DNA from: Acidisoma sp. PAMC 29798
GTDB taxonomy: Bacteria > Pseudomonadota > Alphaproteobacteria > Acetobacterales > Acetobacteraceae
DNA length: 64,000 nucleotides
Assembly (NCBI RefSeq): GCF_030252425.1
Contig: NZ_CP126994.1
Span: 62,001-126,000 of the forward strand
Reading direction: 5' to 3'
Below, in pieces: positions 24,191 to 32,554 of this stretch. Numbering within the stretch: position 1 is the first letter of the stretch; each line of letters opens with the position of its first letter. The position numbers and the translations under genes were made by a program. The notes beneath the pieces were generated by a model. The model saw only the letters and a list, made by a program, of their open reading frames with translations. It did not search any database and was not told where the DNA came from.

Positions 24191-25249
24191 GTGACCGATC
24201 TCTTGGGCTTGACGCTGCGGGAGGCGTCCGAGGCCGTGCGGCAGCGGTCGGTGTCGCCCGTCGCCCTGGTGGACGCCTATCTTGCGCGGATCACGGCAAT
24301 CGACTCACAGATCACGAGCTATATTCTCGTGATGGCGGAAGAGGCGCGCACGGCGATCTTCGCAATCGGCAGCGATACCGGCGGCTCGGTGCGGTTGCCC
24401 GCAGCGGCATGCGGGCTGCAGGGGCTGAAGCCGACCTTCGGATTGGTGAGCCGCTACGGGATGCTGCCGAACTGCTGGGCTTTCGATACGGTCGGGCCGC
24501 TGTGCTGGAACGTTTGGGACTGCGCGGCAATTCTGCAGGCGATCGCCGGACCGGATCCGCTGGATCCCGTGTCGGCCGGCCAGGCCGACGACTATATGAC
24601 GCATCTGGCGGATGGCGTGGCCGGCATGACGATTGGCCTCATTGCTGACGGTGACTGCGACGGAGTGCATCCGGACGCGGCCATTCTGGCCAATCTGGTT
24701 CAGGCCGCCGAGGTCTTCGTTGCAGCCGGCGCCGTGGTGAAGACGGTCGCGATGCCGGCGTCCTTCATCCGCTACCGCTTGGCGGCCTCGGTCATCAACT
24801 GGGCGGAATCCTTCGCGATTCATGAGGCGGATTTTTGCGAGCGCGGTGCCATGATGGGGCAGGCGCTGCGGGACAAGATGATGGCGGGCCTCAGCCTGCC
24901 GGCGGTGGATTATATCGCCGCGCTGCGCGACCGCCGTGTTTTGACCGAGGCCAATGCGGCGCTGATGGCGGAGGTTGATCTGTTGCTGCTGCCGGGTGCC
25001 TTCCATGTCGCGCCGCCGTTGGATGATCCGTCAAAGGTGGCGGCCTATACGGCGGATACGGCGATGACGCCCTTCAGCATTAGCGGCCATCCTGCCATCT
25101 CGCTCTGCAGCGGCTTCGATGCGGAGGGGCTGCCGACCAATATCCAGCTCGTCGGGCAATGGTTCGGGGAGGCGGCGTTGCTGCGCGCCGCTTTCGCTTA
25201 CGAAACCGCGACGCCCTGGCGCACGGCGTTTCCGGTTTTGAAGGGATAG
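24191..25249 (+). CDS. Internally deleted amidase (catalytic Lys and bridging Ser missing)
   Basis: The GTG-started frame (352 residues) begins as a normal amidase (VTDLLGLTLREASEAVRQRS to ITSYILVMAEEARTA) and resumes abruptly at AIGSDTGGSVRLPAAACGLQ. About 100 residues that should hold the K-D-x-I-D lysine motif and the GGSSxGS serine are missing; the junction lies near 24353-24360 and preserves frame. The nucleophile Ser66 and the C-terminal GLPTNIQLVGQWFGEAALLR remain. By family knowledge such a protein should be inactive unless repurposed as a scaffold. It is last in the rutA operon except for a small AtzG-like gene. It could be a recent in-frame deletion pseudogene. Confidence 0.8.
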   Translation: MTDLLGLTLREASEAVRQRSVSPVALVDAYLARITAIDSQITSYILVMAEEARTAIFAIGSDTGGSVRLPAAACGLQGLKPTFGLVSRYGMLPNCWAFDTVGPLCWNVWDCAAILQAIAGPDPLDPVSAGQADDYMTHLADGVAGMTIGLIADGDCDGVHPDAAILANLVQAAEVFVAAGAVVKTVAMPASFIRYRLAASVINWAESFAIHEADFCERGAMMGQALRDKMMAGLSLPAVDYIAALRDRRVLTEANAALMAEVDLLLLPGAFHVAPPLDDPSKVAAYTADTAMTPFSISGHPAISLCSGFDAEGLPTNIQLVGQWFGEAALLRAAFAYETATPWRTAFPVLKG

Positions 25250-25255
25250 GCTGGG

Positions 25256-25441
25256 ATGGCAGAAACCCAGACGACGCGGCTGATCCCGTCTTTGCCGCCG
25301 GGCTTATCGCCCGCGCAGGCGACCCGTTACGAGGAAATTGCGGCCATCGCCCGCGCGACCGCGGACCGGCTGCCGCGCGGGCTGGCGAAGACGCTGGAAC
25401 CGGCGCATGTCTTTGTGCTGCACGGTGTGGCGCTCAGGTGA
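25256..25441 (+). CDS. Small AtzG-like amidase partner protein
   Basis: This 61-residue protein starts 7 bp after the deleted amidase. Its C-terminal half (ARYEEIAAIARATADRLPRG and KTLEPAHVFVLHG) resembles AtzG-like proteins (former DUF4089), whose end usually reads LPDEAEPAPVF. AtzG binds the amidase AtzE in a GatCA-like complex. The position after an amidase gene fits that role. The match is short, so this is tentative. The last 8 bp overlap the convergent permease gene. Confidence 0.45.
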   Translation: MAETQTTRLIPSLPPGLSPAQATRYEEIAAIARATADRLPRGLAKTLEPAHVFVLHGVALR

Positions 25442-26459
25442 ATTCCTGCGGCTCCCGCTTGCGCACAAGCTGCGAAAGCGCAACGGCCAGGACCAGAGCA
25501 CCGCCGTAGAACAGGTTTTGCACGAAGGTCTGGATGCCGAGCATCGTCAGGCCCGTAATGCCGATGACGAGGAAATAGACCGCGATCAACGTGCCCCAGG
25601 CATTGAAGCGGCCGGGCGTGATACTCGTCGCCCCCAGGAAGGCGGCGGCGAAGGCGGGCAGCAGGAAGGTGGTGCCGGACAGGGGGTCCGCCGCGCCGAT
25701 CGTTCCGGCATACAGGATTCCCGTCGCGGCGCTGATCACACCCGATGCGATGAGGCAAAGCAGGCGCACCCGATCGACCCGGATGCCAGAAAGCCTCGCA
25801 ACCTCACGGCTGCGGCCGACGAACAGCAGGCGCCGTCCCGCCGTGGTATAGCCTAGGAAATACCAGATCGCGACGCAGAGGATGAGCGCGTAGTAGAAGG
25901 CCAACGGGATGCCGAACAGGCGCCGCACGACCACCCAGGACACCAGGCCATTATCGATACCGCTGATGGTGTTGGAATCACTGATCCAGAGCACCACGCC
26001 GCTGATGAAGGTGCCCGTGCCCAAGGTCACGATCAGCGAGGGGATGCGAAAATACAGGATGAATCCGGCATTGATCACGCCGACCACGGCCCCCGTGACG
26101 AGGGCAACGGCCATCGCCGCATAGATCGACCAGCCGAGCTGCGCATTCAGGACGGCAATGAGCATCGATGACAGTGTCAGCATCGAGGCGATCGAAAGAT
26201 CGAAGTCCCCCGCTGTCAGTGGAATGATGAGGGCGAGACTCAAAACCACCAGAACGGCCTGCGAACCGAGCATGGTCGAGATATTCGCCCATGACAGAAA
26301 GGCATGCGGCACCAGCACACCGAAGAGCGCCGCCAGGGCGATGGTCGCCGCCAGCAGGGCGAAGGATTCCGCGACGCCCGCCAGGTTGAACGTGCGGGCG
26401 GCCGATCCGGCCGGGGAGACGTGGGTATCGGTACCCACCTGCTCGGGTATTTGGCTCAT
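25434..26459 (-). CDS. ABC transporter permease (ribose/RbsC type)
   Basis: The protein is 341 residues with about nine hydrophobic segments. The first is ESFALLAATIALAALFGVLV and the central one VVLSLALIIPLTAGDFDLSI, the D-L-S typical of the BPD_transp_2 family. It is last of the three-gene minus-strand operon SBP-ATPase-permease. Its start overlaps the ATPase stop by 4 bp. It forms the membrane channel for the solute bound by the periplasmic protein at 28048-29166. Confidence 0.9.
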   Translation of the reverse strand: MSQIPEQVGTDTHVSPAGSAARTFNLAGVAESFALLAATIALAALFGVLVPHAFLSWANISTMLGSQAVLVVLSLALIIPLTAGDFDLSIASMLTLSSMLIAVLNAQLGWSIYAAMAVALVTGAVVGVINAGFILYFRIPSLIVTLGTGTFISGVVLWISDSNTISGIDNGLVSWVVVRRLFGIPLAFYYALILCVAIWYFLGYTTAGRRLLFVGRSREVARLSGIRVDRVRLLCLIASGVISAATGILYAGTIGAADPLSGTTFLLPAFAAAFLGATSITPGRFNAWGTLIAVYFLVIGITGLTMLGIQTFVQNLFYGGALVLAVALSQLVRKREPQEFT

Positions 26460-28048
26460 GCCGCGACCACCTCCGGAAGTCTGGAAAAGGCATTGGCGCC
26501 GACGCTGAGCAGGCAGCGTTCGGCAATGGCGTCTTTGCTGATTGCGGCGCCTTCAAGCGTTTCGACGATCTGGCCGCGCGCGAAGATGAGCACCCGGTCG
26601 CAGATCTGCGCGAGCTGCTCATAGTCCGTGCTGGCGACCATGATCGACGTGCCGTCCGCCGCCGCATGATCCAGGGCCGCAAAAAGCTGCTGACGCGCAC
26701 CGACATCGACGCCTTGGGTCGGCTCGTCCAGCATGAGCAGCCGTGGCGAGGTCTGCAGCCATTTCGCCATCAGTACCTTCTGCGCGTTGCCGCCGCTGAG
26801 CGATGACAGCGCCTGCAGGGGTCGGTTCGGCCGCACGTCATACTGCCGGCCGAGCTGGGTCGCGCGGTCGGTCATTTCAGACCAGTCCAGACGGAACCAG
26901 CGCACGAAATCCTGCAACACCGGGAGGAGCATATTCTCGGCGATGGTGAGATTGCCGACCCCGGCAGCGCCGAGACGGTCGGAGGGTAGAAGCGCCAGCC
27001 TGGCCTGCAAGGCCGCCGGCGGCGACATCTTCGCGAGCGGCCGCGTCTCGCCGTCGATCAAGATGGTACCGGCCCGTGCCGGCTGCGCGCCATACAGCGT
27101 ATAGGGCAATTCGTCGAAGCCGGAGCCGATCAGGCCGGTGAGGCCCAGGATCTCACCGCGTCGGATGTCGAAGGAAACGTCGCGCAGGATTTTGCCCGCG
27201 ACATTGCGGGCCGAAACGGCGACAGGCACCTTCGCCAGATCCTTCACCGCCGTTCGATACAGGCTGACGCGGCGGCCTATGATGAGTTCCACGAACGCCT
27301 CCGCCGTCGCTCCGCGGGACGTGAGGGTGCCGGCCAGATTGCCATCCCGCAATACCGTGGCGCGATCGGTGATCTCCCGAATCTCGTCGATGTCATGGGA
27401 GACGAAAATGACAGCGGCGCCCTCCCGAACGATCGTGCGGACCAGATCGAAGAGCTTGTCGACGCCGACCTTCGGCAAGAAGGGTGTCGGCTCATCCAGG
27501 ATCAGCACACCGCGACCCCGGCTAGAGGCGGTGCGGATATCCTCGAAAGCGCGAACGATGGCGACCAGGGCGCGTTCGACCTGGGGCAGATCGGCGATCC
27601 GGCTGGTGGGGTCGATGGTGAGCCCGAAGCGCGCGAAGGTTTCGCGGGCCTTCGCCTCCTCCCGCCGCCAGTCGATCCGCCAGCGGGATTGGCTTGCGAT
27701 GTCGCCAATCAGCAGGTTTTCCAGCACGCTGAGCGTCGGCACCAGGCCCAGATGCTGATGAACGAAGGCGATGCCGAGCTTGCGGGCGGCCCCTGGCGCC
27801 ATGGGTAAGGGAACGCTCTCACCATACATAATCAGCTCGGCGCCTGGCTCGGGGTCATGAAACCCGGCCAGTATCTTGATGAGGGTCGACTTGCCCGAAC
27901 CGTTCTGGCCGAGGAGGCCATGGACCTCCCCAGGCATGACCTCAAGCGCCACGTCGTTCAGTACTGTCGAGGTGCCGAAGCGCTTCGACAGATGGGTGAC
28001 AGCGAGTGCGGGCGCTTCACCGGGATAGCGGCGAGCGACCGCGCTCAC
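26456..28048 (-). CDS. ABC transporter ATP-binding protein with two ATPase domains (RbsA type)
   Basis: The 530-residue protein has two tandem ATPase domains. The first has Walker A GLLGQNGSGKST and Walker B VLILDEPTPFLP but a degenerate signature (ADLPQVERALVAI). The second has a degenerate Walker A (GLTGLIGSGFDELP) and a good signature SLSGGNAQKVLMA with Walker B LLMLDEPTQGVD. This division is usual for RbsA/MglA-type proteins. I start it at GTG 28048, which shares one base with the TAG of the upstream SBP gene. The frame extends further upstream but only as antisense-like low-quality sequence. Confidence 0.9.
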   Translation of the reverse strand: MSAVARRYPGEAPALAVTHLSKRFGTSTVLNDVALEVMPGEVHGLLGQNGSGKSTLIKILAGFHDPEPGAELIMYGESVPLPMAPGAARKLGIAFVHQHLGLVPTLSVLENLLIGDIASQSRWRIDWRREEAKARETFARFGLTIDPTSRIADLPQVERALVAIVRAFEDIRTASSRGRGVLILDEPTPFLPKVGVDKLFDLVRTIVREGAAVIFVSHDIDEIREITDRATVLRDGNLAGTLTSRGATAEAFVELIIGRRVSLYRTAVKDLAKVPVAVSARNVAGKILRDVSFDIRRGEILGLTGLIGSGFDELPYTLYGAQPARAGTILIDGETRPLAKMSPPAALQARLALLPSDRLGAAGVGNLTIAENMLLPVLQDFVRWFRLDWSEMTDRATQLGRQYDVRPNRPLQALSSLSGGNAQKVLMAKWLQTSPRLLMLDEPTQGVDVGARQQLFAALDHAAADGTSIMVASTDYEQLAQICDRVLIFARGQIVETLEGAAISKDAIAERCLLSVGANAFSRLPEVVAA

Positions 28049-29166
28049 TAATGCATCCCCCAGAGCGCCTCGTAGCCCGCCACGTGCTTGTCGCCGTAGC
28101 CCTGGTCGAAGTTCGCCGGAATGCCGGCATCCTTGGCGTTCGCGCCGCTGAAGATATAGAGCGGCACATAGAGCGTCTGTCCGATCGACGGCAGGCCGCA
28201 CATATTCCGCATCTCACCGTCCAGGATGGAGCGGGCGATCCAGCCGAGGCTTTCGCCCACATCCATCTCCACATCGCCGCGACGCACCATGTCGATGATG
28301 AAGGGCGTGCCGTTGAAGGTGGCGATCTTCACGTCCTTACGATGGCCGGTGATGGTCAGGGCCGGGATCACGAACTGCGACATGCTGTCATAGAGCGGAA
28401 CGATGTAGTTGATGGTCGGGTCTGCGATCAGCGACGACTGCACGGTCGTCTGGATCTTGGTCGACCAGTCGGCAACCGTTACCGTGACATAGCGATGCTT
28501 GCAGCCGGGTCCGCACACGGTGTCGAGCGTCTTGCCGAGCATGTCCGCATAGGGCTTGCTCGGTAGGATGTCGCTGGAACCGACGATCAGGACATTGGCC
28601 TTCCCGCCGGACTTCAGCGTGATCCAGTTGGCGATGATCTCGCCCACTTCGTGGAACGGGATCCGGAGCGTGACCGCAACGGCGGGATCGACCGGCTGCG
28701 TCGTGTCGGAGTAATGGGTCGCAAAGACCTTTACGCCGGCCTTGTTGGCGGCCGCCACCTGTGGGGCGAGCGCATTCGGGATGATGCCGCCCATCAGGTC
28801 GATGCCGGTGAACTTGTTGTCCGTGCCGAAGGCCATGCCTTGCACCCACTGGGTCGGCCGGCCCTGGTTCTTCCATTGCGAGAACTTGAAGCCGACTTGC
28901 TTGGCGACGGTGCCCATTGAGCTTTCGATGCCATCCACGAAGGGGATCGCGCTCGATGTCGGTATGGACAGCAGGCTTTTTCCGGCCATGCACTTGCGGG
29001 CGTCGAAGGGCGGCCCGGGCGGCGTGAATGCCGGCATCTGCGAATGCGCGTCGATGATCGCTTGCGCATGCGCAAGATCCGGTGTTGCGGCGTTCGCACG
29101 TTGACCCACGACGGTGAGAGCGAGACTGCCGATGACGGCTGCCGAAGCGAGAATGAACCTGCGCAA
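28048..29166 (-). CDS. Periplasmic substrate-binding protein (ribose/Peripla_BP_4 type)
   Basis: This 372-residue exported protein starts LRRFILASAAVIGSLALTVV, with cleavage near QRANA. I prefer TTG 29166 because GGAGGAGGT lies 4 bp upstream; an ATG at 29181 would put that sequence inside the gene. The mature part has the two-lobe periplasmic-binding-protein pattern (GIDLMGGIIPNALAPQVAAA, ITLKSGGKANVLIVGSSDIL, INYIVPLYDSMSQFV). The ligand is not predictable, but the transporter sits in the RutA island and shares its promoter type and operator motif. A ureide, nucleobase or nucleoside is therefore likely. A sigma-54-like promoter lies about 100 bp upstream. Confidence 0.87.
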   Translation of the reverse strand: MRRFILASAAVIGSLALTVVGQRANAATPDLAHAQAIIDAHSQMPAFTPPGPPFDARKCMAGKSLLSIPTSSAIPFVDGIESSMGTVAKQVGFKFSQWKNQGRPTQWVQGMAFGTDNKFTGIDLMGGIIPNALAPQVAAANKAGVKVFATHYSDTTQPVDPAVAVTLRIPFHEVGEIIANWITLKSGGKANVLIVGSSDILPSKPYADMLGKTLDTVCGPGCKHRYVTVTVADWSTKIQTTVQSSLIADPTINYIVPLYDSMSQFVIPALTITGHRKDVKIATFNGTPFIIDMVRRGDVEMDVGESLGWIARSILDGEMRNMCGLPSIGQTLYVPLYIFSGANAKDAGIPANFDQGYGDKHVAGYEALWGMH

Positions 29167-29272
29167 CGTGACCTCCTCCATAGTGAGATGTGCCTGGAAT
29201 AGGAAAGCGAGGCCGGGGAGCGAGAGCAGCGCCGCGGAAACCTTGGCATCTCCAGACTAGCAGAGTGAGTCT

Positions 29273-29288
29273 TGCAGCTTCCGTGCCA
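29273..29288 (-). promoter_or_regulatory. Sigma-54-like -24/-12 promoter of the ABC operon
   Basis: On the minus strand, TGGCAC-GGAAG-CTGCA has an exact -24 hexamer and the required GG-N10-GC spacing; only the first T of TTGC is replaced by C. Transcription would start near 29262 and give a leader of about 95 nt. The GTACGGAC motif (29316-29323) lies 28 bp upstream, mirroring the rutA promoter. Confidence 0.7.
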
Positions 29289-29312
29289 AGAGGCCCGCTC
29301 GTGAATCGAGCA

Positions 29313-29326
29313 TAAGTACGGACAAC
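29313..29326. promoter_or_regulatory. GntR-type operator candidate 3 (ABC operon / gntR intergenic)
   Basis: AAGTACGGACAACC contains GTACGGAC (29316-29323) in the 263-bp gap between the divergent SBP and gntR genes. It probably mediates autoregulation and control of the importer. Confidence 0.5.
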
Positions 29327-29429
29327 CTTGGATTACTGGCGTACATTCCGGCAGGGCTGGAATGGTCTGCCCAGACGCTGAGCAGCGGTCGCGAAGGCGT
29401 GCCGAACGGCTTCCTTGGAGGACCTGTCC

Positions 29430-30296
29430 ATGCGAAGAGAGCGGCTGACGGGTTGTAACAACAAGAACAGGAGCGGCTCGGAAATGGCCACGAAAGCGAG
29501 GGGTCCGTCGCGCGGAAGCGTCAAGGGCCTGCTTGCTATCGACCAGTCCGATCTACCGCCGCAATCGGACCCTCGGTCCGCCACGCCACGGTATCTTCAA
29601 TTGGCCCACACCCTGCTCGGCGCGATCCAGGATAATACGCATAAGGTTGGAACCCTGCTTCCGACCGAAGTCGAACTTGCGGCCCAGTATGGCGTCAGCC
29701 GCCAGACCGTGCGTCAGGCGATTGGGCAACTTCGGCAGCAGGGGCTGCTGAGCGCGCGCAAGGGCGTTGGAACGCGCGTCGATTCCAAGCAGCCGCCGCG
29801 GCGCTTCAGCTATTCCGCTCTGTCCGAGACCGATCTGGTGGAAATCGTCGAGGGCACGGAAATGTCCTTCCAGTCGTCCAAGATGGTCGCCGTCAGGGGG
29901 GCGCTCGCGGCGCAGCTCGGATGTCGCGCAAATCACCGCTGGCTTCATCTGTCCAGCACGCGCCGGGTGGATGGCGAGAACCTGCCCCTGTCCTGGATCA
30001 ACGTCTATATCGACGGTCGGATCGCGCCGCGTCTCAAAATCCCCAAACTTCTTCGTCCGGCCCTGTTTCGATTGGTGGAACAACAGTCGGGTGAGACCTT
30101 CATCGAGATCCTTCAGGAGATCAGGGCAACCGTTCTCACTCCCGCCATGGCCAAGCAGCTCGGCAGTGTGCCCGGCAGCACGGCGCTTGAGATCACGCGG
30201 CGTTATTTCAGCACGGGCCGCCGCCTCATCATGGTGTCGGTCAATACGCTGCCGTCCGATCGGTTTTTCTACTCCGTCGCCATTTCGCGCGACTGA
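29430..30296 (+). CDS. GntR family regulator, HutC/UTRA subfamily
   Basis: The 288-residue protein has a winged HTH (about residues 45-110) with LLPTEVELAAQYGVSRQTVR and QAIGQLRQQGLLSARKGVGT. A UTRA effector domain follows, with RVDGENLPLSWINVYIDG and ALEITRRYFSTGRRLIMVSV. HutC-type regulators bind a pathway metabolite and release DNA. ATG 29430 has GGAGGA at 7 bp; ATG 29484 is a second plausible start with AGGAGCGG upstream. Divergent placement from the ABC operon, and the GTACGGAC sites at the three control regions of the island, make it the likely local regulator. Confidence 0.88.
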   Translation: MRRERLTGCNNKNRSGSEMATKARGPSRGSVKGLLAIDQSDLPPQSDPRSATPRYLQLAHTLLGAIQDNTHKVGTLLPTEVELAAQYGVSRQTVRQAIGQLRQQGLLSARKGVGTRVDSKQPPRRFSYSALSETDLVEIVEGTEMSFQSSKMVAVRGALAAQLGCRANHRWLHLSSTRRVDGENLPLSWINVYIDGRIAPRLKIPKLLRPALFRLVEQQSGETFIEILQEIRATVLTPAMAKQLGSVPGSTALEITRRYFSTGRRLIMVSVNTLPSDRFFYSVAISRD

Positions 30297-30342
30297 CGGC
30301 GGCCTGCCCAGGCATGCTTGCGAGCGTGGCAATCTTGGATTA

Positions 30343-30361
30343 AGTCCGTACATATGGACAG
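30343..30361. promoter_or_regulatory. GntR-type operator candidate 4 upstream of MFS gene
   Basis: GTCC-GTACATAT-GGAC is an inverted repeat containing the reverse complement of GTACGGAC (30344-30351). It lies between gntR and the MFS transporter gene, so the transporter probably belongs to the same regulon. Confidence 0.5.
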
Positions 30362-30412
30362 GCAGGTGGGGTCCGCGGTCACGCTTTCGTGCCGCTATCG
30401 ATGGTGCCGGGG

Positions 30413-31645
30413 ATGAGCGCACCGTCGGCATTGGCTCATGCGCTTGAGCGGCCACCCAGCCTTGCGGTGACGCTGTGCGTTTGCACCGCATCCCAGGTTC
30501 TCGCCACATCCACGGTGCTTGGGCTTGCGACGATCTCGCCGGTCGTCGCGGCGAAATTGTCGATCCACACCTACTGGATCGGCTACCAGGTCAGCCTGAT
30601 ATACTTCGCGGGTATCTTCGCCTCCGCCATCGCCGGCAGCCTTGTGAAACGCTGGGGCGCGGCACGGTTGAACCAGATCGCGCTGCTATGCGCCGCCGGC
30701 GGAATGCTTGGCCTCGCGACGGGACTTCTCCCGGTCATGATCGTCGGATCGGTTTTGATCGGCATCGGATACGCGTTCAACAACCCCTGCTCGTCGCATA
30801 TGCTGCACAGACAGACGCCGGCGCGGCTGCGCAACATCATTTTTTCGGTCAAGCAGGCAGGCGTGCCGGCCGGCGGCGTGCTCGCGGCTCTGGTCGATCC
30901 CCAGCTCACGGCAGCCTTCGGCTTCAGGGCCGCCCTGGCATTGAGCGCCATCCCGTGCCTGCTGCTCGCCATGCTCTTCGGCGTCCTGCGAGAATGGTGG
31001 GATGATGACCGCAAGCCCGAGACGCCGATTGGCGGCCGGGCGATCTGGGCGGGCCAGGCTCTGATCTGGTCCAAGCCCGGCCTCCTCGCAATCTCATTTC
31101 TCGGTTTCTTCTACTCGGCCATCCAACTGTGCGTCTCGGCCTTCACCATCACGATGCTGGTCACCGACCTTGGTTGGACGGCCGTGCAAGCGGGCAGTGT
31201 CGCCGCGATCGTCCAGGTGTTCGGTGCAGGCGGACGGGTATTGTGGGGGATCGTCGCCGATGTGCTGCAGGCGGGGTTTCTGGTCCTGTGCATGCTGGGG
31301 TTGGTGACGGGCCTCTGCTGCATCTTGCTGCTCTGGAGCGGCATGATGCCGATCATGGTGGAGGTCGGCGTCCTCTGCGCATTGGGCGCCTGTGCCGTGG
31401 GCTGGAACGGCGTCATGCTGGCCGAAACCGCCCGTCTGAGTTCACTGAATGCCGCCAGCGGGTCCGGCACCATGACAGGCGATGTCATGGTCTACACCTT
31501 CATCGGTGTCGTGATCGGCCCTTCGGTTTTCGCACTCATCTATGCCCATCTCGGCAGCTATTCCGAGACGTTTGCGTGGTTCAGTATTCCGGCCGCCTTG
31601 GGCGCGATCCTCGCCATCTGGGCCTATAGGCGCGCCGCGACTTAA
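30413..31645 (+). CDS. MFS transporter
   Basis: The protein is about 410 residues with twelve hydrophobic segments in two halves, a short central loop (LREWWDDDRKPETPIGGRA) and the TM4-TM5 region FSVKQAGVPAGGVLAALVDP. It resembles YcaD/CynX-like or generic MFS permeases; a nitrogen compound as substrate is inferred from the neighbourhood. Starts at 30389 (GTG), 30401 and 30413 (ATG) are all in frame; 30413 gives a normal MFS N-terminus. The operator-like GTACGGAC motif lies about 60 bp upstream. It converges on the nucleoside-type ABC operon with a 15-bp gap. Confidence 0.82.
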   Translation: MSAPSALAHALERPPSLAVTLCVCTASQVLATSTVLGLATISPVVAAKLSIHTYWIGYQVSLIYFAGIFASAIAGSLVKRWGAARLNQIALLCAAGGMLGLATGLLPVMIVGSVLIGIGYAFNNPCSSHMLHRQTPARLRNIIFSVKQAGVPAGGVLAALVDPQLTAAFGFRAALALSAIPCLLLAMLFGVLREWWDDDRKPETPIGGRAIWAGQALIWSKPGLLAISFLGFFYSAIQLCVSAFTITMLVTDLGWTAVQAGSVAAIVQVFGAGGRVLWGIVADVLQAGFLVLCMLGLVTGLCCILLLWSGMMPIMVEVGVLCALGACAVGWNGVMLAETARLSSLNAASGSGTMTGDVMVYTFIGVVIGPSVFALIYAHLGSYSETFAWFSIPAALGAILAIWAYRRAAT

Positions 31646-31660
31646 GAGAATCCGACAGTC

Positions 31661-32554
31661 CTACAAGGGCTTGCCGATGGCGGCAGGGAGTTTCGTGGAA
31701 CGGCCGAGGCCGGCCAGCACGGCGATGGCGATGAGATAAGGCATCATCTGCACGACGTAGGAGCTGAGCGGGATGCCAAAGCTTTGTAGCCGAAACTCCA
31801 GCGCCTCAGCCGCACCGAAGACGAGGCATGCGGCGGCGGCCCCCCAGGGGTTCCAGCGGCCGACAATGAGGGAGGCGAGGGCAAGGTAGCCGCGACCGCC
31901 CGTCATGCCATCCGTGAAGGTGCCAACTTGCTGGAGCGAGAGCACAGCACCGCCGAGGCCGGCGATGGCGCCGCAGCAGATGACGGCGACCATCCGCAGG
32001 CGCAGGGGGTTGGCGCCGGCCACGAAGACCGCCTCCGGATTCTCGCCCGTCGCGCGCAGCATCAGGCCGGTCTGTGTGCGATACAGGAGGAACGACAAGG
32101 CGGCGCAGCCGGCGACGGCCAAATAGGTGAGCGGCGGCTGCGAGAAGAGCAAGGGACCGAGGACGGGAATGCGCGCAAGGCCGGGAATGGGCAAGGCGCC
32201 CAGCGGGGTGACATCAATGGCCACGCTGCCGGCCAGAACGTGCAGCAGGTAGGTGGTCAATCCAAGGGCGAGGATATTGGCAGTGAGGCCCGTCACCATA
32301 TTGTCGGCACGACAGCGCACGGTGACGATGGCAACGGTCAGGCCCATTGCGCCGCCGCCTAGAACGGCGAGCAGCAGCCCCACGACGGCGCTTCCCGCAG
32401 CCCAGGCGCCCATGACGGCCGCGAAGGCGCCCATCAGCATCATGCCTTCGAGACCGACGGCGAAGACCCCGGCCCGTTCGGACAAAATGCCGCCCAAGGC
32501 CGCGAAGACCAGCGGCGTCGCGATGCGGATCGCGGCGGCGAGGAAATCGATCAT
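31661..32554 (-). CDS. Nucleoside-type ABC transporter permease (YufQ/NupC-like)
   Basis: This 297-residue membrane protein has about eight hydrophobic segments and the N-terminal FLAAAIRIATPLVFAALGGI then LSERAGVFAVGLEGMMLMGA. That is the diagnostic E-R-A-G-V-x-N/A-x-G-x-E-G block of the permeases that pair with BMP-family binding proteins. It overlaps the other permease by 4 bp. It is the last gene of a four-gene minus-strand operon importing nucleosides or related compounds. Confidence 0.88.
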   Translation of the reverse strand: MIDFLAAAIRIATPLVFAALGGILSERAGVFAVGLEGMMLMGAFAAVMGAWAAGSAVVGLLLAVLGGGAMGLTVAIVTVRCRADNMVTGLTANILALGLTTYLLHVLAGSVAIDVTPLGALPIPGLARIPVLGPLLFSQPPLTYLAVAGCAALSFLLYRTQTGLMLRATGENPEAVFVAGANPLRLRMVAVICCGAIAGLGGAVLSLQQVGTFTDGMTGGRGYLALASLIVGRWNPWGAAAACLVFGAAEALEFRLQSFGIPLSSYVVQMMPYLIAIAVLAGLGRSTKLPAAIGKPL

